Assembly (NCBI RefSeq): GCF_029784155.1
Contig: NC_073691.1
Location: 60,339,746 to 60,403,745, forward strand
Direction of reading: 5' to 3'
Length of the DNA stretch: 64,000 nt
From: Uranotaenia lowii
Lineage: Eukaryota > Arthropoda > Insecta > Diptera > Culicidae
Part shown: positions 48,844 through 59,000 of the stretch, in pieces
How the letters are laid out: the number at the start of each line of letters is the position of its first letter
Position numbering within the stretch: the first letter of the stretch is position 1
Translations under genes and position numbers: made by a program
The notes under the pieces: generated by a model
Seen by the model: only the letters and a program-made list of their open reading frames with translations
Database searches by the model: none
What the model was told of the DNA's origin: nothing

Positions 48844-51800
48844 TTAGTTCTCCCCATCGGCGTTCTGGAAGTTGTCCAGAATCGGTAAAACGCAGATCTT
48901 TGATATTGACCTTCCGTAGGTCCCTTCCTGCGTCCGTACGTTGACCACTCGAATGTTGCCATCGGACCCATGGAAAACTTCAGTGACACGCGCTAGGGGC
49001 CACTTCAATGACGGTAACCTCTCGTCCATCAGCAGCACCATGCTGCCCACCGAAATGTTGTTTCGCTTTCGAGTCCATTTCGTTCTGTTGTGGAGGTCGG
49101 ACAGGTACAATTTCGACCACTTCTTCCATATAACCTGAGCATATTTTGTGGCCCTTTGCCACATGGTGAGCTGGTTTTCTGGCGTATCAGTTAGATCAGG
49201 TTCATCGAGGGCAGTTAATGCACGTTGAATTAAGAAGTGGCCAGGGGTGAGAGCTTCAAAATCATCTGGGTCATCGCTCAACGGGGTGAGGGGACGTGAA
49301 TTTAATACTGCTTCTATCTGAGCTAGCGTAGTGGTCATTTCGTCGTACTGAAGCACTTTCAAGGCAACAGTTCGTTTAAAAGCAGTCTTGAAAGATTTCA
49401 CCGCGGCCTCCCAGAGCCCACCAAAGTTGGGAGATCGAGCGGGAATGAATTTGAAATTGATCCCTTCCTTGCAGGTTTCGAATATCACTCCGGTTTGAAA
49501 TTGTTGGCTTCGGAGTAGTCGTTGAAGTTCTGCTATTTCACGTCTGGCTCCGACAAAATTCCTTCCGTTGTCGCTCATAATCAGGATTGGTTTACCACGT
49601 CGACCGATGAACCTTTTCAAGGCTCCAAGAAACGCTCCAGTGGTAAGATCCGCGACCAGCTCCAGATGGACAGCTTTGCAAACGAGGCACACAAAAACCG
49701 ACACAAAGCATTTCATGGGGGAACTTCGACGATGAGGATAGGTGATCAAGAAAGGGCCACAATAGTCTACGCCCACTTTCTGAAACGGAGGTGCAGGGTT
49801 CACTCGATCGGGTGGCAAATCTGCCATCAGTTGTTCCATCACCTTAGGCTTGACTCGGAAGCACTGAACGCAACTATGGATGGTTTTTCGGGCTAACCCA
49901 CGAAGACTTGTAACCCAATACTTCCCGCGGACACTGGCAATCAGGAGTTGTTGTCCAGCGTGATACAGGAACTCGTGGTAGTGCTGGACGATCATGACCG
50001 AAAGGGGATGATGGTGATCGAGGATGATGGGATGCTTGCGATTTTCAGAAACTGGTGCGTTAGCTAACCGGCCACCGACCCGTATTATTCCATCGACTAA
50101 ATGAGGATTCAAACTGGCAATTCTGGAGGTGCTTCTCACTTCTTGGGAATGAGACAGATCCTTGAGTTCTTGGCCAAAACTTTCAGCTTGAGACAATTTG
50201 ACCAAAACTTTTGTAGCCTCCAGGAATTCTTCAAAGGAAATGTTACCGATTTTTCTCGTATTCTGCTTTTTAGCGTTGTGACAATATCGTTGCATCCATG
50301 CTACCAAACGGACCGTTTGCGTAAAGGTGGAAAGTCGAGAAAATATTTCGTTCGGAGCAGTAACTTCAATGGGCAACACCACAGACGATTTTTCCTCCAA
50401 CGTATCTTTGTCGAATTGATCGGGCGAAAACTCTGCCTCAACTGGCCAGGTGCTTCGATTTTGCTTCAACCAAATGGGGCCTTCAAACCACAACATTTGG
50501 TATTGCAGTTGAACAGGTGTCATTCCTCGAGATATTATATCTGCAGGATTTTCCGTACCCGGAATGTGATTCCATACTCCTTTCTTGGTCAGATGTTGGA
50601 TTTCGGAGACTCTATTCGCCACGAATGCTTGCCATCTTGACGGAACTGATGCTAGCCAACATTTGACGATTGTAGAGTCAGTCCAGAAAAAGCTTTTGAC
50701 GTCCATGGCCGTACTTTTGCAGAATTTTTCGTAGAGATGGCTGAGGAGGAGTGCCGACGAAAGTTCTTGCCTAGGGATTGATTGTTTCCGTTTCTTTCTC
50801 GTCAAATCTTCGAGAGGAGCTACGCGTGACTTCGAAATCAACAGCTTAACAGAAACTGATCCATCTTCGTGAGTGCATCGCAGATAAATGCATGCGCCGT
50901 ACGCCTTCTCAGAAGCATCGCAAAAACCATGCAGTTCAACGTCGTTACTTGGAGAAAATCCCACCCATCTAGGGATCGAAAGGGTGTCAAGAGAAGAAAG
51001 GTTTCTGCGGAATTCCGTCCAAAACAGCTGCATTTCGTCTGTCAGGGGATCGTCCCAGCCACATTTCAGTTGCCACAAACTTTGGATAAACATTTTGGCC
51101 TGTACTATCACAGGTCCGACAAGGCCGAGAGGATCGAACAACTTGGAGGCGTCAGAAAGCACAATACGTTTCGTAATACGGGATGAAGAGCTCCAGGTTG
51201 GTATACGGAAATGAAACAAATCGGTGCTGGGTTCCCAAATAAGACCAAGGGTAGTTACGGTAGAGAAAGAATCTAACTCCAACGCAGTTCTGTCACTAAG
51301 AAGATCTGCTGGAATGTCTGCTAAAATTTCCTCGCAATTCGAATTGTATTTGCACAGGACAAATCCAACGGAACATAAGAGGTCATTAAGCTCCTTCACT
51401 GCCTGTTTTCCTTCTTCGGGGGTATCAATACCGATCAATGCGTCATCCATGTAAAAATCCTTCCTGAGAATTTTTGCGGCCAAAGGATGACTCTGCTCTC
51501 CATCTTCTGATAGCTTCTGTAAGCACCTAGTGGCCAGGAACGGTGCGCTCGCTGTTCCGTAAGTAACGGTTGTAAGTTTGTAGGTCCTGAGCGGTTCCGA
51601 CGAATCATTTCGCCACAAAATACACTGGTATCGTTGATCAGATTCCGCAAGATTGATCATGCGGTACATTTTTGCAATATCCGCAACAATTGCAAATTTG
51701 TGTAGACGAAATCGGGTGACAATGGTGATCAAATCGTCCTGAACTATTGGCCCAACCATGAGGCCATCGTTGAGTGAAACTCCTGATGTTGTCGGACAGG

Positions 51801-54252
51801 ACGAGTCAAAGACGACCCTTAATTTAGTCGTCGTACTTTCTGGCTTCAAGACATGATGATGGGTAAAGAAGTAACGCAGCACTTCTTCGGAATCTGGAAC
51901 CAGCTTCATATGACCCATATCCTGGTATTCTTGGATGAACTTCAGGTACATCTCCTTGATCGATGGATTGTTCACGAAACGCTTCTCCAATCCGTAAAAG
52001 CGTTTTTCGGCATTGGCTCTGGAGTCACCGAGCTTTCTGAGAACAAAATCCTTCTTGGGCAGCGATACTACAAATCTGCCAGTTTCATCTCGACTAGTTG
52101 TTTGCTTAAAAAGCTCCTCGCACAACGATTCTTCCACGGAGTTGGTGCTCTTCTCATGACATGTCTCTAGTTCCCAGAACTTGGTGACTTGTTCATGAAG
52201 TTCTGATATCGTACATAGCTGAACGCCTGAATCAGTAGATGAGCCTTTCGATTCCGGAATGCGTCCAGCCAAAATCCATCCGAATACAGTCTCCTGCATA
52301 GTAGGTCCATCTTCGCTGACCTTATGTTGACCGGTTCGCAGCAAGTCGAGATAATACTCTGCACCAATCAACATATCAATTTCCCCTCTTTCATGGAATT
52401 CAGGATCTGCTAGGGTCATGTGCCTTGGAAAAGTCCAATCGCCAATGGAGAAACTTTGAGACGGCAACTGCACCGTCAAACTTGGTAAAACGTTGAAGTG
52501 AATCTCTTCCAAAAAGCTAGAAATCCGATCAATACGAGGTGCAACCTTTGCACGGACAGCCTTTCTGGAACAGCCTGAGGTGCCTCCAATGCCATGCAGA
52601 TTCAAAATTTCGGAGAATTCTTTCAAGCGGAGTTGACGACAAAGTTTGGACGTGACAAAGCAATTTTGGGAGCAGGAATCCAACAGTGCTCTAGCTAGAA
52701 CGCTTCGGCCTGTCGAATCGGAAACTTTAACCAAGGCAGTTGATAGAAGAATTTGGTGGGTGGAGTGTAAGGGGAGTGCAATGGTAAGTGGTTGTGGGTT
52801 AGGATCTGTGGCATGCAGTGGGTGAGTACTGTGCGAAGTTTCATTGACAATTGGTAATGCAGTTGATGTGGTAGGAGGTCTTGGGTCTATAACTATTTGG
52901 GTCTGTTGTTGTTGTTGCCTGGGTAAAGGTTGTTGTTGTTGAGGTGTTGATCGATTATCGGGGTGGTTACGGTTGATCGCTGTCACCGACGCATCGGAGG
53001 GTTTCGGTTTTACACTGTTTGTTTCCTTCGATGAATGCAGCAGCGTGTGATGTCTCCTCCCACATTGGCGGCAGAATCCTCGGGTACAATTTCGTGCTAG
53101 ATGACTAGCTGATAAGCAATTCATACACAAACCGATCTTTTTTACAGCTTCATATCTTTGGGCAACCGTCATCTTCTGAAACTTCCGGCAGACAAAAGGC
53201 GAGTGGAAAGATTCGGCGCAAAAGCTACATCGACCTGAAGTTGTGGCGTGATTCACCCCGAAGCGTGGCTTTCTGATTTCTGGCTGTGCAGAAGATGAAG
53301 ATGATGAAATGGATTGTAGGACGGAACAATGGTTCTTGAGAAACGTAATTAAATTATCATAACAGGGGACTTCTTTGGAGTTATGATTGGTTTCCCAAAG
53401 CTTCAACGTTATTGGATCTAATCTGCAACAAACCATATGCACCAGAATGGTGCTCCAACCACCGATATCCTCTCCAATTTTAGCGAGCATTTGGAGGTGT
53501 TTCTCGAAATCCGATATCAATTGGTTCAAGCACTCGAAATTTTCTCTTTTCATTCGCTCAATCGCAAATAAATAATCCAGGTGTGCCTTAACTATGAGCT
53601 TGTGATTTTGGTAGCGATCCTCGAGAACATTCCAGGCGACGTCATAATTACTATCAGATAGCGCAATCGATCCAATTTCTTGAAGAGCTTCTCCTGAAAG
53701 CGAGGCCCTTAAATATGTGAATTTATCCATTTCAGAGAGCTTATCACTTTGATGAATGAGACTTTTGAAAGCATCTCTGAATGGGATCCACTCCTCTAAT
53801 CGTCCAGAAAAAGTTGGCAACCGTATTTCGGGAAGTTTTACCCTCGATTCCACAGCAGATGTAGTTGGGTGAGATGGTTGTGTGTTGGAATGCTGGATGT
53901 CTGCATGCAAAAATTTCAATAATGCTGATTTGGCCTGGCAGTATTTCAGTTCGGCTTTAGAAAAAATTGCATCACTTTCTTCCTCTCTTCTTTGTGCTGC
54001 TGCGCCCAAACTGACGAGACGTTCAGTGTCCGATGCATCTTCGTCGACCACTTCCTTCACGTCCTCATCCTCGAGCAGCAGTTCTATCTGCAATCGCATT
54101 TGCACAAACTCACTGTATGCACTTTCTAACAGCTGCAAACGAACTTCAACTTGTTGATGATCGATGTCTGAATGTTGGTCCACAAAGCACAGCACTGAAT
54201 CAATCGTTTTTAGAGCCCTTCGCTCTTTGGCTGATAGTTCACGAAGCGACAT
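48844..54252 (-). CDS. BEL/Pao gag-pol polyprotein, 1802 residues, intact
   Basis: One frame encodes every part. Residues 1-120 are helical; 140-310 form the gag-like DUF1759 region (LPTFSGRLEEWIPFRDAF). Cys/His clusters follow at 342-401 (CSFCAESFHSPFVC; CMNCLSASHLARNC; CRQCGRRHH). A Gln/Pro-rich linker runs to about 500. The aspartic protease has ALLDSCSQNCFV (Asp near 525), with DSC where most relatives have DSG. Reverse transcriptase includes VVFDSS (813-818), ADIAKMYRMI and YMDD (934-937). RNase H has GFCDASEKAYGA (1109-1120), QELSSALL and WTDS. The integrase has an HHCC zinc site (about 1425-1464) and D1496, D1561 and E1615 (VGVDYCGP; MSDNGRNFVG; NFGGLWEAAVKS), ending in a DUF5641-like tail. 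It would make cDNA and insert it into chromosomes. The start at 54252 follows a leader of about 860 bp. Confidence 0.96.
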   Translation of the reverse strand: MSLRELSAKERRALKTIDSVLCFVDQHSDIDHQQVEVRLQLLESAYSEFVQMRLQIELLLEDEDVKEVVDEDASDTERLVSLGAAAQRREEESDAIFSKAELKYCQAKSALLKFLHADIQHSNTQPSHPTTSAVESRVKLPEIRLPTFSGRLEEWIPFRDAFKSLIHQSDKLSEMDKFTYLRASLSGEALQEIGSIALSDSNYDVAWNVLEDRYQNHKLIVKAHLDYLFAIERMKRENFECLNQLISDFEKHLQMLAKIGEDIGGWSTILVHMVCCRLDPITLKLWETNHNSKEVPCYDNLITFLKNHCSVLQSISSSSSSAQPEIRKPRFGVNHATTSGRCSFCAESFHSPFVCRKFQKMTVAQRYEAVKKIGLCMNCLSASHLARNCTRGFCRQCGRRHHTLLHSSKETNSVKPKPSDASVTAINRNHPDNRSTPQQQQPLPRQQQQQTQIVIDPRPPTTSTALPIVNETSHSTHPLHATDPNPQPLTIALPLHSTHQILLSTALVKVSDSTGRSVLARALLDSCSQNCFVTSKLCRQLRLKEFSEILNLHGIGGTSGCSRKAVRAKVAPRIDRISSFLEEIHFNVLPSLTVQLPSQSFSIGDWTFPRHMTLADPEFHERGEIDMLIGAEYYLDLLRTGQHKVSEDGPTMQETVFGWILAGRIPESKGSSTDSGVQLCTISELHEQVTKFWELETCHEKSTNSVEESLCEELFKQTTSRDETGRFVVSLPKKDFVLRKLGDSRANAEKRFYGLEKRFVNNPSIKEMYLKFIQEYQDMGHMKLVPDSEEVLRYFFTHHHVLKPESTTTKLRVVFDSSCPTTSGVSLNDGLMVGPIVQDDLITIVTRFRLHKFAIVADIAKMYRMINLAESDQRYQCILWRNDSSEPLRTYKLTTVTYGTASAPFLATRCLQKLSEDGEQSHPLAAKILRKDFYMDDALIGIDTPEEGKQAVKELNDLLCSVGFVLCKYNSNCEEILADIPADLLSDRTALELDSFSTVTTLGLIWEPSTDLFHFRIPTWSSSSRITKRIVLSDASKLFDPLGLVGPVIVQAKMFIQSLWQLKCGWDDPLTDEMQLFWTEFRRNLSSLDTLSIPRWVGFSPSNDVELHGFCDASEKAYGACIYLRCTHEDGSVSVKLLISKSRVAPLEDLTRKKRKQSIPRQELSSALLLSHLYEKFCKSTAMDVKSFFWTDSTIVKCWLASVPSRWQAFVANRVSEIQHLTKKGVWNHIPGTENPADIISRGMTPVQLQYQMLWFEGPIWLKQNRSTWPVEAEFSPDQFDKDTLEEKSSVVLPIEVTAPNEIFSRLSTFTQTVRLVAWMQRYCHNAKKQNTRKIGNISFEEFLEATKVLVKLSQAESFGQELKDLSHSQEVRSTSRIASLNPHLVDGIIRVGGRLANAPVSENRKHPIILDHHHPLSVMIVQHYHEFLYHAGQQLLIASVRGKYWVTSLRGLARKTIHSCVQCFRVKPKVMEQLMADLPPDRVNPAPPFQKVGVDYCGPFLITYPHRRSSPMKCFVSVFVCLVCKAVHLELVADLTTGAFLGALKRFIGRRGKPILIMSDNGRNFVGARREIAELQRLLRSQQFQTGVIFETCKEGINFKFIPARSPNFGGLWEAAVKSFKTAFKRTVALKVLQYDEMTTTLAQIEAVLNSRPLTPLSDDPDDFEALTPGHFLIQRALTALDEPDLTDTPENQLTMWQRATKYAQVIWKKWSKLYLSDLHNRTKWTRKRNNISVGSMVLLMDERLPSLKWPLARVTEVFHGSDGNIRVVNVRTQEGTYGRSISKICVLPILDNFQNADGEN

Positions 54253-55084
54253 AGTTAATTATCACTGATCTATGTCCAAAGCTAATCACAATGTAATCAC
54301 TTAATTCAGAAGTTCGATCAATATTCAGGGAAAATACAAAACACAAGTTCGTTTGCACTGTCCACTTTTAATCACTTTCAGTTATTTTCAATTATGATGC
54401 ACTTTTTGATCAAATTCACTTTTAATTTTTATCACTTTTACCGTTTCATCTCAACGATTCCGCGACGTGACACGACCGTTGACTAACCACCCAGATTGAC
54501 AGCAGCGAGGGGATTTCAACAAGCGAACAAACAACTGATGGTAGAGAGAGCCAGCGAATTCTAAGACCGAAAATATGTATGACCATTGATACCAGAGGGA
54601 TTTAGCAAAAAAGTTGTCGATAAATCAATGAATGAGCTTCGCATGCAGTTTTCATTTATTTGAAAATTCTTACCAATTTTCACCCACGCAAATCTGGTGG
54701 CTCTCCGCATGCAATGAAGCAGCCACAGATCCCTTACCATGCAGAAATACACTTTTTCGCCCTTTTTCGCAAACACATTAGGAACTCGATCTAATAATTT
54801 TCCAAGGCTCGATCGTTTTGTCCAGGACTTTTCCTCGCTTAATCCGTTCCCTCTCGTCGCCGTATCGTCACCGAATGGAATCCAGGTAAGGAAAATTGGC
54901 TCGGTTTTCCCGGGAGATGAAACACGTTTCGATGATCAGCAACTCGATGAAGATGGTGATAACTTCAGCGTGGAAAATGGCGAACACTAGACGCCAAGTT
55001 GACCCGCGTAAAACAGTCTTTGTTTTCGGCACAATAGGCCAACAAAGCCTCACAATGTCCACGTTTTTATACCGCGACCCGACA

Positions 55085-55106
55085 CGAATCCGGCTTCCAA
55101 GGACCA
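55085..55106 (-). other. BEL primer-binding site
   Basis: Four bases inside the 5' LTR, the minus strand begins TGGTCCTTGG. The plus strand here looks like a tRNA 3' end: a T-loop (CGAATCC), an acceptor strand and terminal CCA. BEL elements usually prime on such a tRNA end with a gap of a few bases. The tRNA cannot be named with confidence; the acceptor is closest by eye to tRNA-Tyr types. Confidence 0.65.
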
Positions 55107-55110
55107 AAAA

Positions 55111-55510
55111 TGTTCACGCACCTGTGAACGTCCGGGGTGCCGTGGTCCAGCCGAGTTAACAAAAAAACTTCACAAACGCGCGTGATACTATCACTTTCGA
55201 AAGGTCAACGAACTTTAGATTAACACACAATAGTTCCCTTGAAATTATCACACTTTATTGGTTGGGTAAAATTACTACACGCGCTTTATTGTTGAGAGTT
55301 GTGTATTCGACTGCGGTTTATTGGACACTATCTTTATTCTGCTGCTTCTAGTACAATAGAACCTAGCTTGAGTAGAGGTAGTGTTCGGAAAGGCCTTTTT
55401 CACTCTAGGTACTCTCTGATAAGAGATGTACATACTAAATCTCCTAGTATGCAATTGAGATGGGTGGAATGGATGATTATTAAGGTGGTTCTATGAATTG
55501 TGCATTAACA
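55111..55510 (-). repeat. BEL 5' LTR, 400 bp
   Basis: Transcription of the element should start here on the minus strand. It appears identical to the LTR at 47235-47634, including the short frame that both contain. Confidence 0.96.
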
Positions 55511-56513
55511 CATAGCTTAGTCATTGTCTTCATCATTTTGATTGTTTTTCAGCTTTTCAAAGTTACAGAGACCTAGTTCATAGTTTATTTTATCTTTAAT
55601 GCATAGTGTGGTTTCAAAACGACACTTAATTTAAATTATTTCGGAAGCGCGTGGATATTGTTATATGAAAAACAATCACAACCAATATTACAACGCTTTA
55701 AATCTTTAAGTTTATAATACTATAAATATCGAGTTTTAATTTACATGTGAAATATAAGACAAAATATGCATAAAAGTAATTTAAATCATAATTTGAACTT
55801 ATTATCAGGATTAAAAAAAAATTAAAAAAACTCTAAATAAATTATAAATAATTTATGATTAAAACTTCAGAAATAGTTTTATGGATTCATAATGCTGTGC
55901 TTCGAATTGTGAGATCTAAACTAGTTTTTCGGATTTTTTATTTCAATTTTTAAATTTCCTAATGTGAATTTTGCAATTCAAATTAACATTTTTCTAAGAG
56001 GTTTTTTTTTTTTTTATATAAATTAATAATTTAAAAATCACTAAAGAGATTTGCAGATTACGCATTTTTTTTTTTTTTTATTTGTCTGCGTTTTACACGA
56101 CTTTGCCTAGGGCCAACTATGGCCAAACTTGGCTGACTAGTGTATGTTACAGTTCTTGTGTATATGTGTTCTTGTGTTGTTTTTCTGCATATCTATTTTT
56201 AGAATTTTCGAATCTACTTTATCGGTAGCTATTGTGCCTGCTCTTCTTGTGTTTATACTCCGGGGAGTTTACAATCGTTATTTCGAATACATGTGCATGT
56301 TTGTTTTTCATGGTTGTATGGGCGATACCCGATTTTTACTTCTTGTGTTTATACTCCAGGGGAGTTTACAATTTCTTGTATGTTTTTGTCCGAAGACCTA
56401 TTCTTGGCCGAGGCCTTTGTTCGATTCTTGTACTCATGAAGAGTTTACAATTCTTGGTTTTTATTGTCCGAAGACATTCTTATTCTGTGGGTGTCCGAAG
56501 ACCTATTCTTGTT

Positions 56514-56552
56514 AGCCCTAAGCTAAAGATGTATAACTTAGGGCTATTTTTT
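56514..56552 (+). other. 9-bp stem hairpin followed by a T run
   Basis: agccctaag (56514-56522) and cttagggct (56537-56545) form a stem with a 14-base loop, directly followed by a TTTTTT tract. This could end a small transcript (for example by RNA polymerase III), but no transcript is known. Confidence 0.4.
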
Positions 56553-56556
56553 GTTA

Positions 56557-56632
56557 GGGGGGTGAGGAATCGAACCTCTCATCATCTGATTGAAAATCAG
56601 ACCGGCTAGCTGACTGAGATAACCACCCCCCC
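56557..56632 (-). tRNA. tRNA-like sequence with Glu-TTC-like anticodon loop, probably not a working gene
   Basis: The minus strand has a G-run/C-run acceptor, a GTTA/TAGC D-stem, a perfect TCTGA-TTTTCAA-TCAGA anticodon arm (anticodon TTC) and an AGAGG-TTCGATT-CCTCA T-arm. Spacing between the D and anticodon arms is two bases too long and the acceptor is a homopolymer. It is therefore more likely a derived sequence than a functional tRNA-Glu gene. Confidence 0.4.
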
Positions 56633-57245
56633 CCCCCCAGAGTTCAGAATTGGAATTTATAATGAATAAATTAGTAATTGAAAACTAAGACAAAAGAATT
56701 GCTTATTCTTAATTTCAAATTCATAACCCAACAAAAATCAGAATTCAAATTTAAATTTAATAGTTTCGATTTTAGTATCATAAATATGAAACTTACAATT
56801 TTTGAGTACGAGTTTTCAATCGTGAGTTTGTTTTATTCTTTAAATAAGGGTTTAAAAAAGAATAGAAAATTGTGGACTTTTAATTCAAAGTTCACCATTG
56901 GAAGCTTAGTATTGTGAACAATTTTATAATTTCGATTTAAGAGTTTTGAATTCAGAAAAAATAAATTGTGAACATACAAAAATGAATCATGAATATTGAA
57001 TTATTTATTCTAAAATTTTATTCTTCATTCGGATTTGAAGTTCAGATTTGTAATCTGAAATATAAACAGCAAATCTTATTTTAATACGTATTGTTTTGAA
57101 ATAATTCAAAAATTAACACCGAAATCATTCACACTTGTGTAAAAGTCTTATGTATGTATGTAAATTTTATGTTACAAATAAAAATCAAAGAAGATGCCAC
57201 AGAAATTATTTTGCCAAATGAGAATTCTAAAAACAAAACATTTTC

Positions 57246-57345
57246 TTCTGTTCTTCTATCCGTCTTTAATTTCAACTCTTTAACCCTCACCGATAAAGCC
57301 GCAAATTCATTTCATAAAACAAATTCACGGTGATTTCTCCTCTTA
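57246..57345. repeat. Partial copy of the 3.2-kb foldback family
   Basis: It reads 'ttcttctatccgtctttaat' to 'ggtgatttctcctcttaaa', the reverse complement of 3229-3320 with few changes. Confidence 0.7.
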
Positions 57346-57438
57346 AAATAATAAAAACATTTCTGAACTAGGTCTCTGTAACTTTGAAAAGCTGAAAAAC
57401 AATCAAAATGATGAAGACAATGACTAAGCTATGAATTA

Positions 57439-58330
57439 CCCAAGCAACCAAAAGTCATATATTTACTTGAATGAAGGTATTGAAAGTTACATATTGGCTG
57501 ACAAAGAGAATCAAATGCCCAATTCTCTTTAGTGAACTTTATGTACTCATTAATGAACTTGAAAGTTGCAAAAGTGATTAATATGTACGTTGTATGTGAC
57601 TTGTTTTGCCCAATTCCCAATAGTTAACTATATGTGCTCATTAACGAACTTGAAAGCTGCAAAAGTGATCTATACGTACGTTATACGGGACTTAAGTCAC
57701 ATAAAGGGCACAAAAGTGCTCAATACGGGATTTGGTAAGTCACATAAAGGGCACAAAAGTGCTCAAACGGGATTTGATAAGTCACAAAAAGAGCATTGAT
57801 GTGCTTTCAAAATCAAATCACCTCTTCGAGTTTTAGTTTCAGTTAGAACAACATCTAGGCGTGGCCTCGTGGTAGCGTGTTCGATTCTCACCACGAAGGT
57901 CGGGGTTCGATCCCCAAGCCGGGCAAGTTTTTTTCAATAAGTAGTTATGTACTTGAGTGACCATTCTGATGCGATATATGTAGGAAATGTAGGAAAGAAG
58001 CAATTGAGCCATTTGTCGAGTTTGAAATCCGGCGCGTGGCATCATGGAGGCACCGGTACAGAACACAGTAAATAATCAAGAGAAGGTGATATGAACCGAA
58101 GCCAACGGTTCAGTTGAGATAGAGAGAAATTTTTTTGCTAACTTTGCGATTTTTTGGAAGCTGAATTAAGAGGCCGCTGGAAGCTGAATAGAAGATCATT
58201 AAGACTTTTTTGGAACTTGAAAGTATCAATAAGAACTTAAATTTTGAGCCGCATAGAACGTACTTCATGTCAATGATGGGGCTGAGTAAGCGTTCTTGTA
58301 CCTGTTTTATGGAACTTTTGGTTGCTTGGG
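57439..58330. mobile_element. TIR element 'CCCAAGCAACCAAAAGTC' (copy B), TA duplication, tRNA-like segment inside
   Basis: The ends are CCCAAGCAACCAAAAGTC and the complement of CCCAAGCAACCAAAAGTT. TA lies on both sides (57437-57438, 58331-58332). The other arm of the surrounding inverted repeat reads straight through this place (near 47224-47230, 'acgtacctaattcatag'), so insertion with a TA duplication is directly shown. It matches copy A (36133-37751). TA duplication suggests a Tc1/mariner-type source; no transposase. Confidence 0.85.
57859..57924 (+). repeat. tRNA-like segment with intact B box (copy B)
   Basis: gcgtggcctcgtggtagcg (A-box-like) is followed by a perfect GGTTCGATCCC B box and GCCGGGC acceptor. 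It is closer to a tRNA-Glu than copy A but still has one extra base in the anticodon arm. It is shared by both family copies, so it was part of the element before they spread. Confidence 0.55.
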
Positions 58331-58332
58331 TA

Positions 58333-59000
58333 GGTACGTAAAAATATTCATACGTATCAGCACAAACCACCCTACGTAACCATGCGGGCGATTCCTTCAG
58401 TCTGCCATAGGACGGCAGATTTCGAGAGCACGACTGGGAGAGCCATGGATTTTTTTCGATTTACGCTCTCCCGGGGGGTTGTGCTTGCTTGCTACAAAAC
58501 TTTTGCAAATCTGGACGAATTCCGATATCATTTAGTAAATTCGGAAAATGTTGCTACAAATTTTTGAAAAACCACATAAACAGCATATCAATCGATTGTA
58601 GAGATTAAAATCTATCATTGGGTATATAAAAAATGGGCAGGTTTGATGAAAAGTTTTAAGAAATCACGATAACAAAATGAGAAATGTGCGCATCATAACA
58701 GACGGGTTCGAAAATCACGATTTTTTTCTTGTTTTCATTCTCGTATTACGAATAACAGTAATATTTGAGATACTAAGTGTATTCAGTGAAAATGATTATC
58801 AAGTTATCAAAATAAAACTAAATTTTAAATTTTGAAAATCGGTCGAATTATGAATGAGATACAGCGCTGCCAAGAAAAAATGTTACCTCTTTTAAAAAGT
58901 GAGAATTTTTTTTCTGGTAATTCCAAGATCGTGACCAAAATTCCCATGGGACCCTAAATTTTTTATATGTGTTTAAAAAGATTTATTTTTCACAATTTCA
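58333..59000. repeat. Right long inverted arm of the TTAA-flanked element
   Basis: Reverse complement of 46565-47234 with a modest number of changes. The subterminal 59000-59256 differs from the left arm, apart from the last 17 bp of the element. Confidence 0.85.

Larger units (their letters stand above)
47235..55510 (-). mobile_element. Complete BEL/Pao LTR retrotransposon, 8276 bp
   Basis: Two 400-bp LTRs (TG...CA) bound the element and appear identical over their full length. CATAG flanks it (47230-47234, 55511-55515), a 5-bp duplication as expected for BEL/Pao. On the minus strand the order is 5' LTR, tRNA-complementary primer site, leader of about 860 bp, single gag-pol frame, 3' region of about 1.2 kb, 3' LTR. 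All enzymatic domains are present in an uninterrupted frame. Identical LTRs mean very recent insertion. It sits in the left arm of the TTAA-flanked element, and the matching right arm shows the uninterrupted site. Confidence 0.96.
55580..57365. other. Loop of the TTAA-flanked element: A/T-rich DNA, short repeats, tRNA-like segment
   Basis: 55580-56090 and 56640-57245 are A/T-rich without features. 56235-56520 holds repeats of 'cttgtgtttatactcc' with 'gggagtttacaat', and of 'gtccgaagac'. 57246-57345 is a reverse copy of 3229-3320. No transposase or other domain is present. Confidence 0.55.

Noticed and set aside
48941..54254. Many plus-strand and alternate-frame open frames of 60-180 codons
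   Set aside because: All lie opposite or within the BEL gag-pol frame, which has clear domains on the minus strand.
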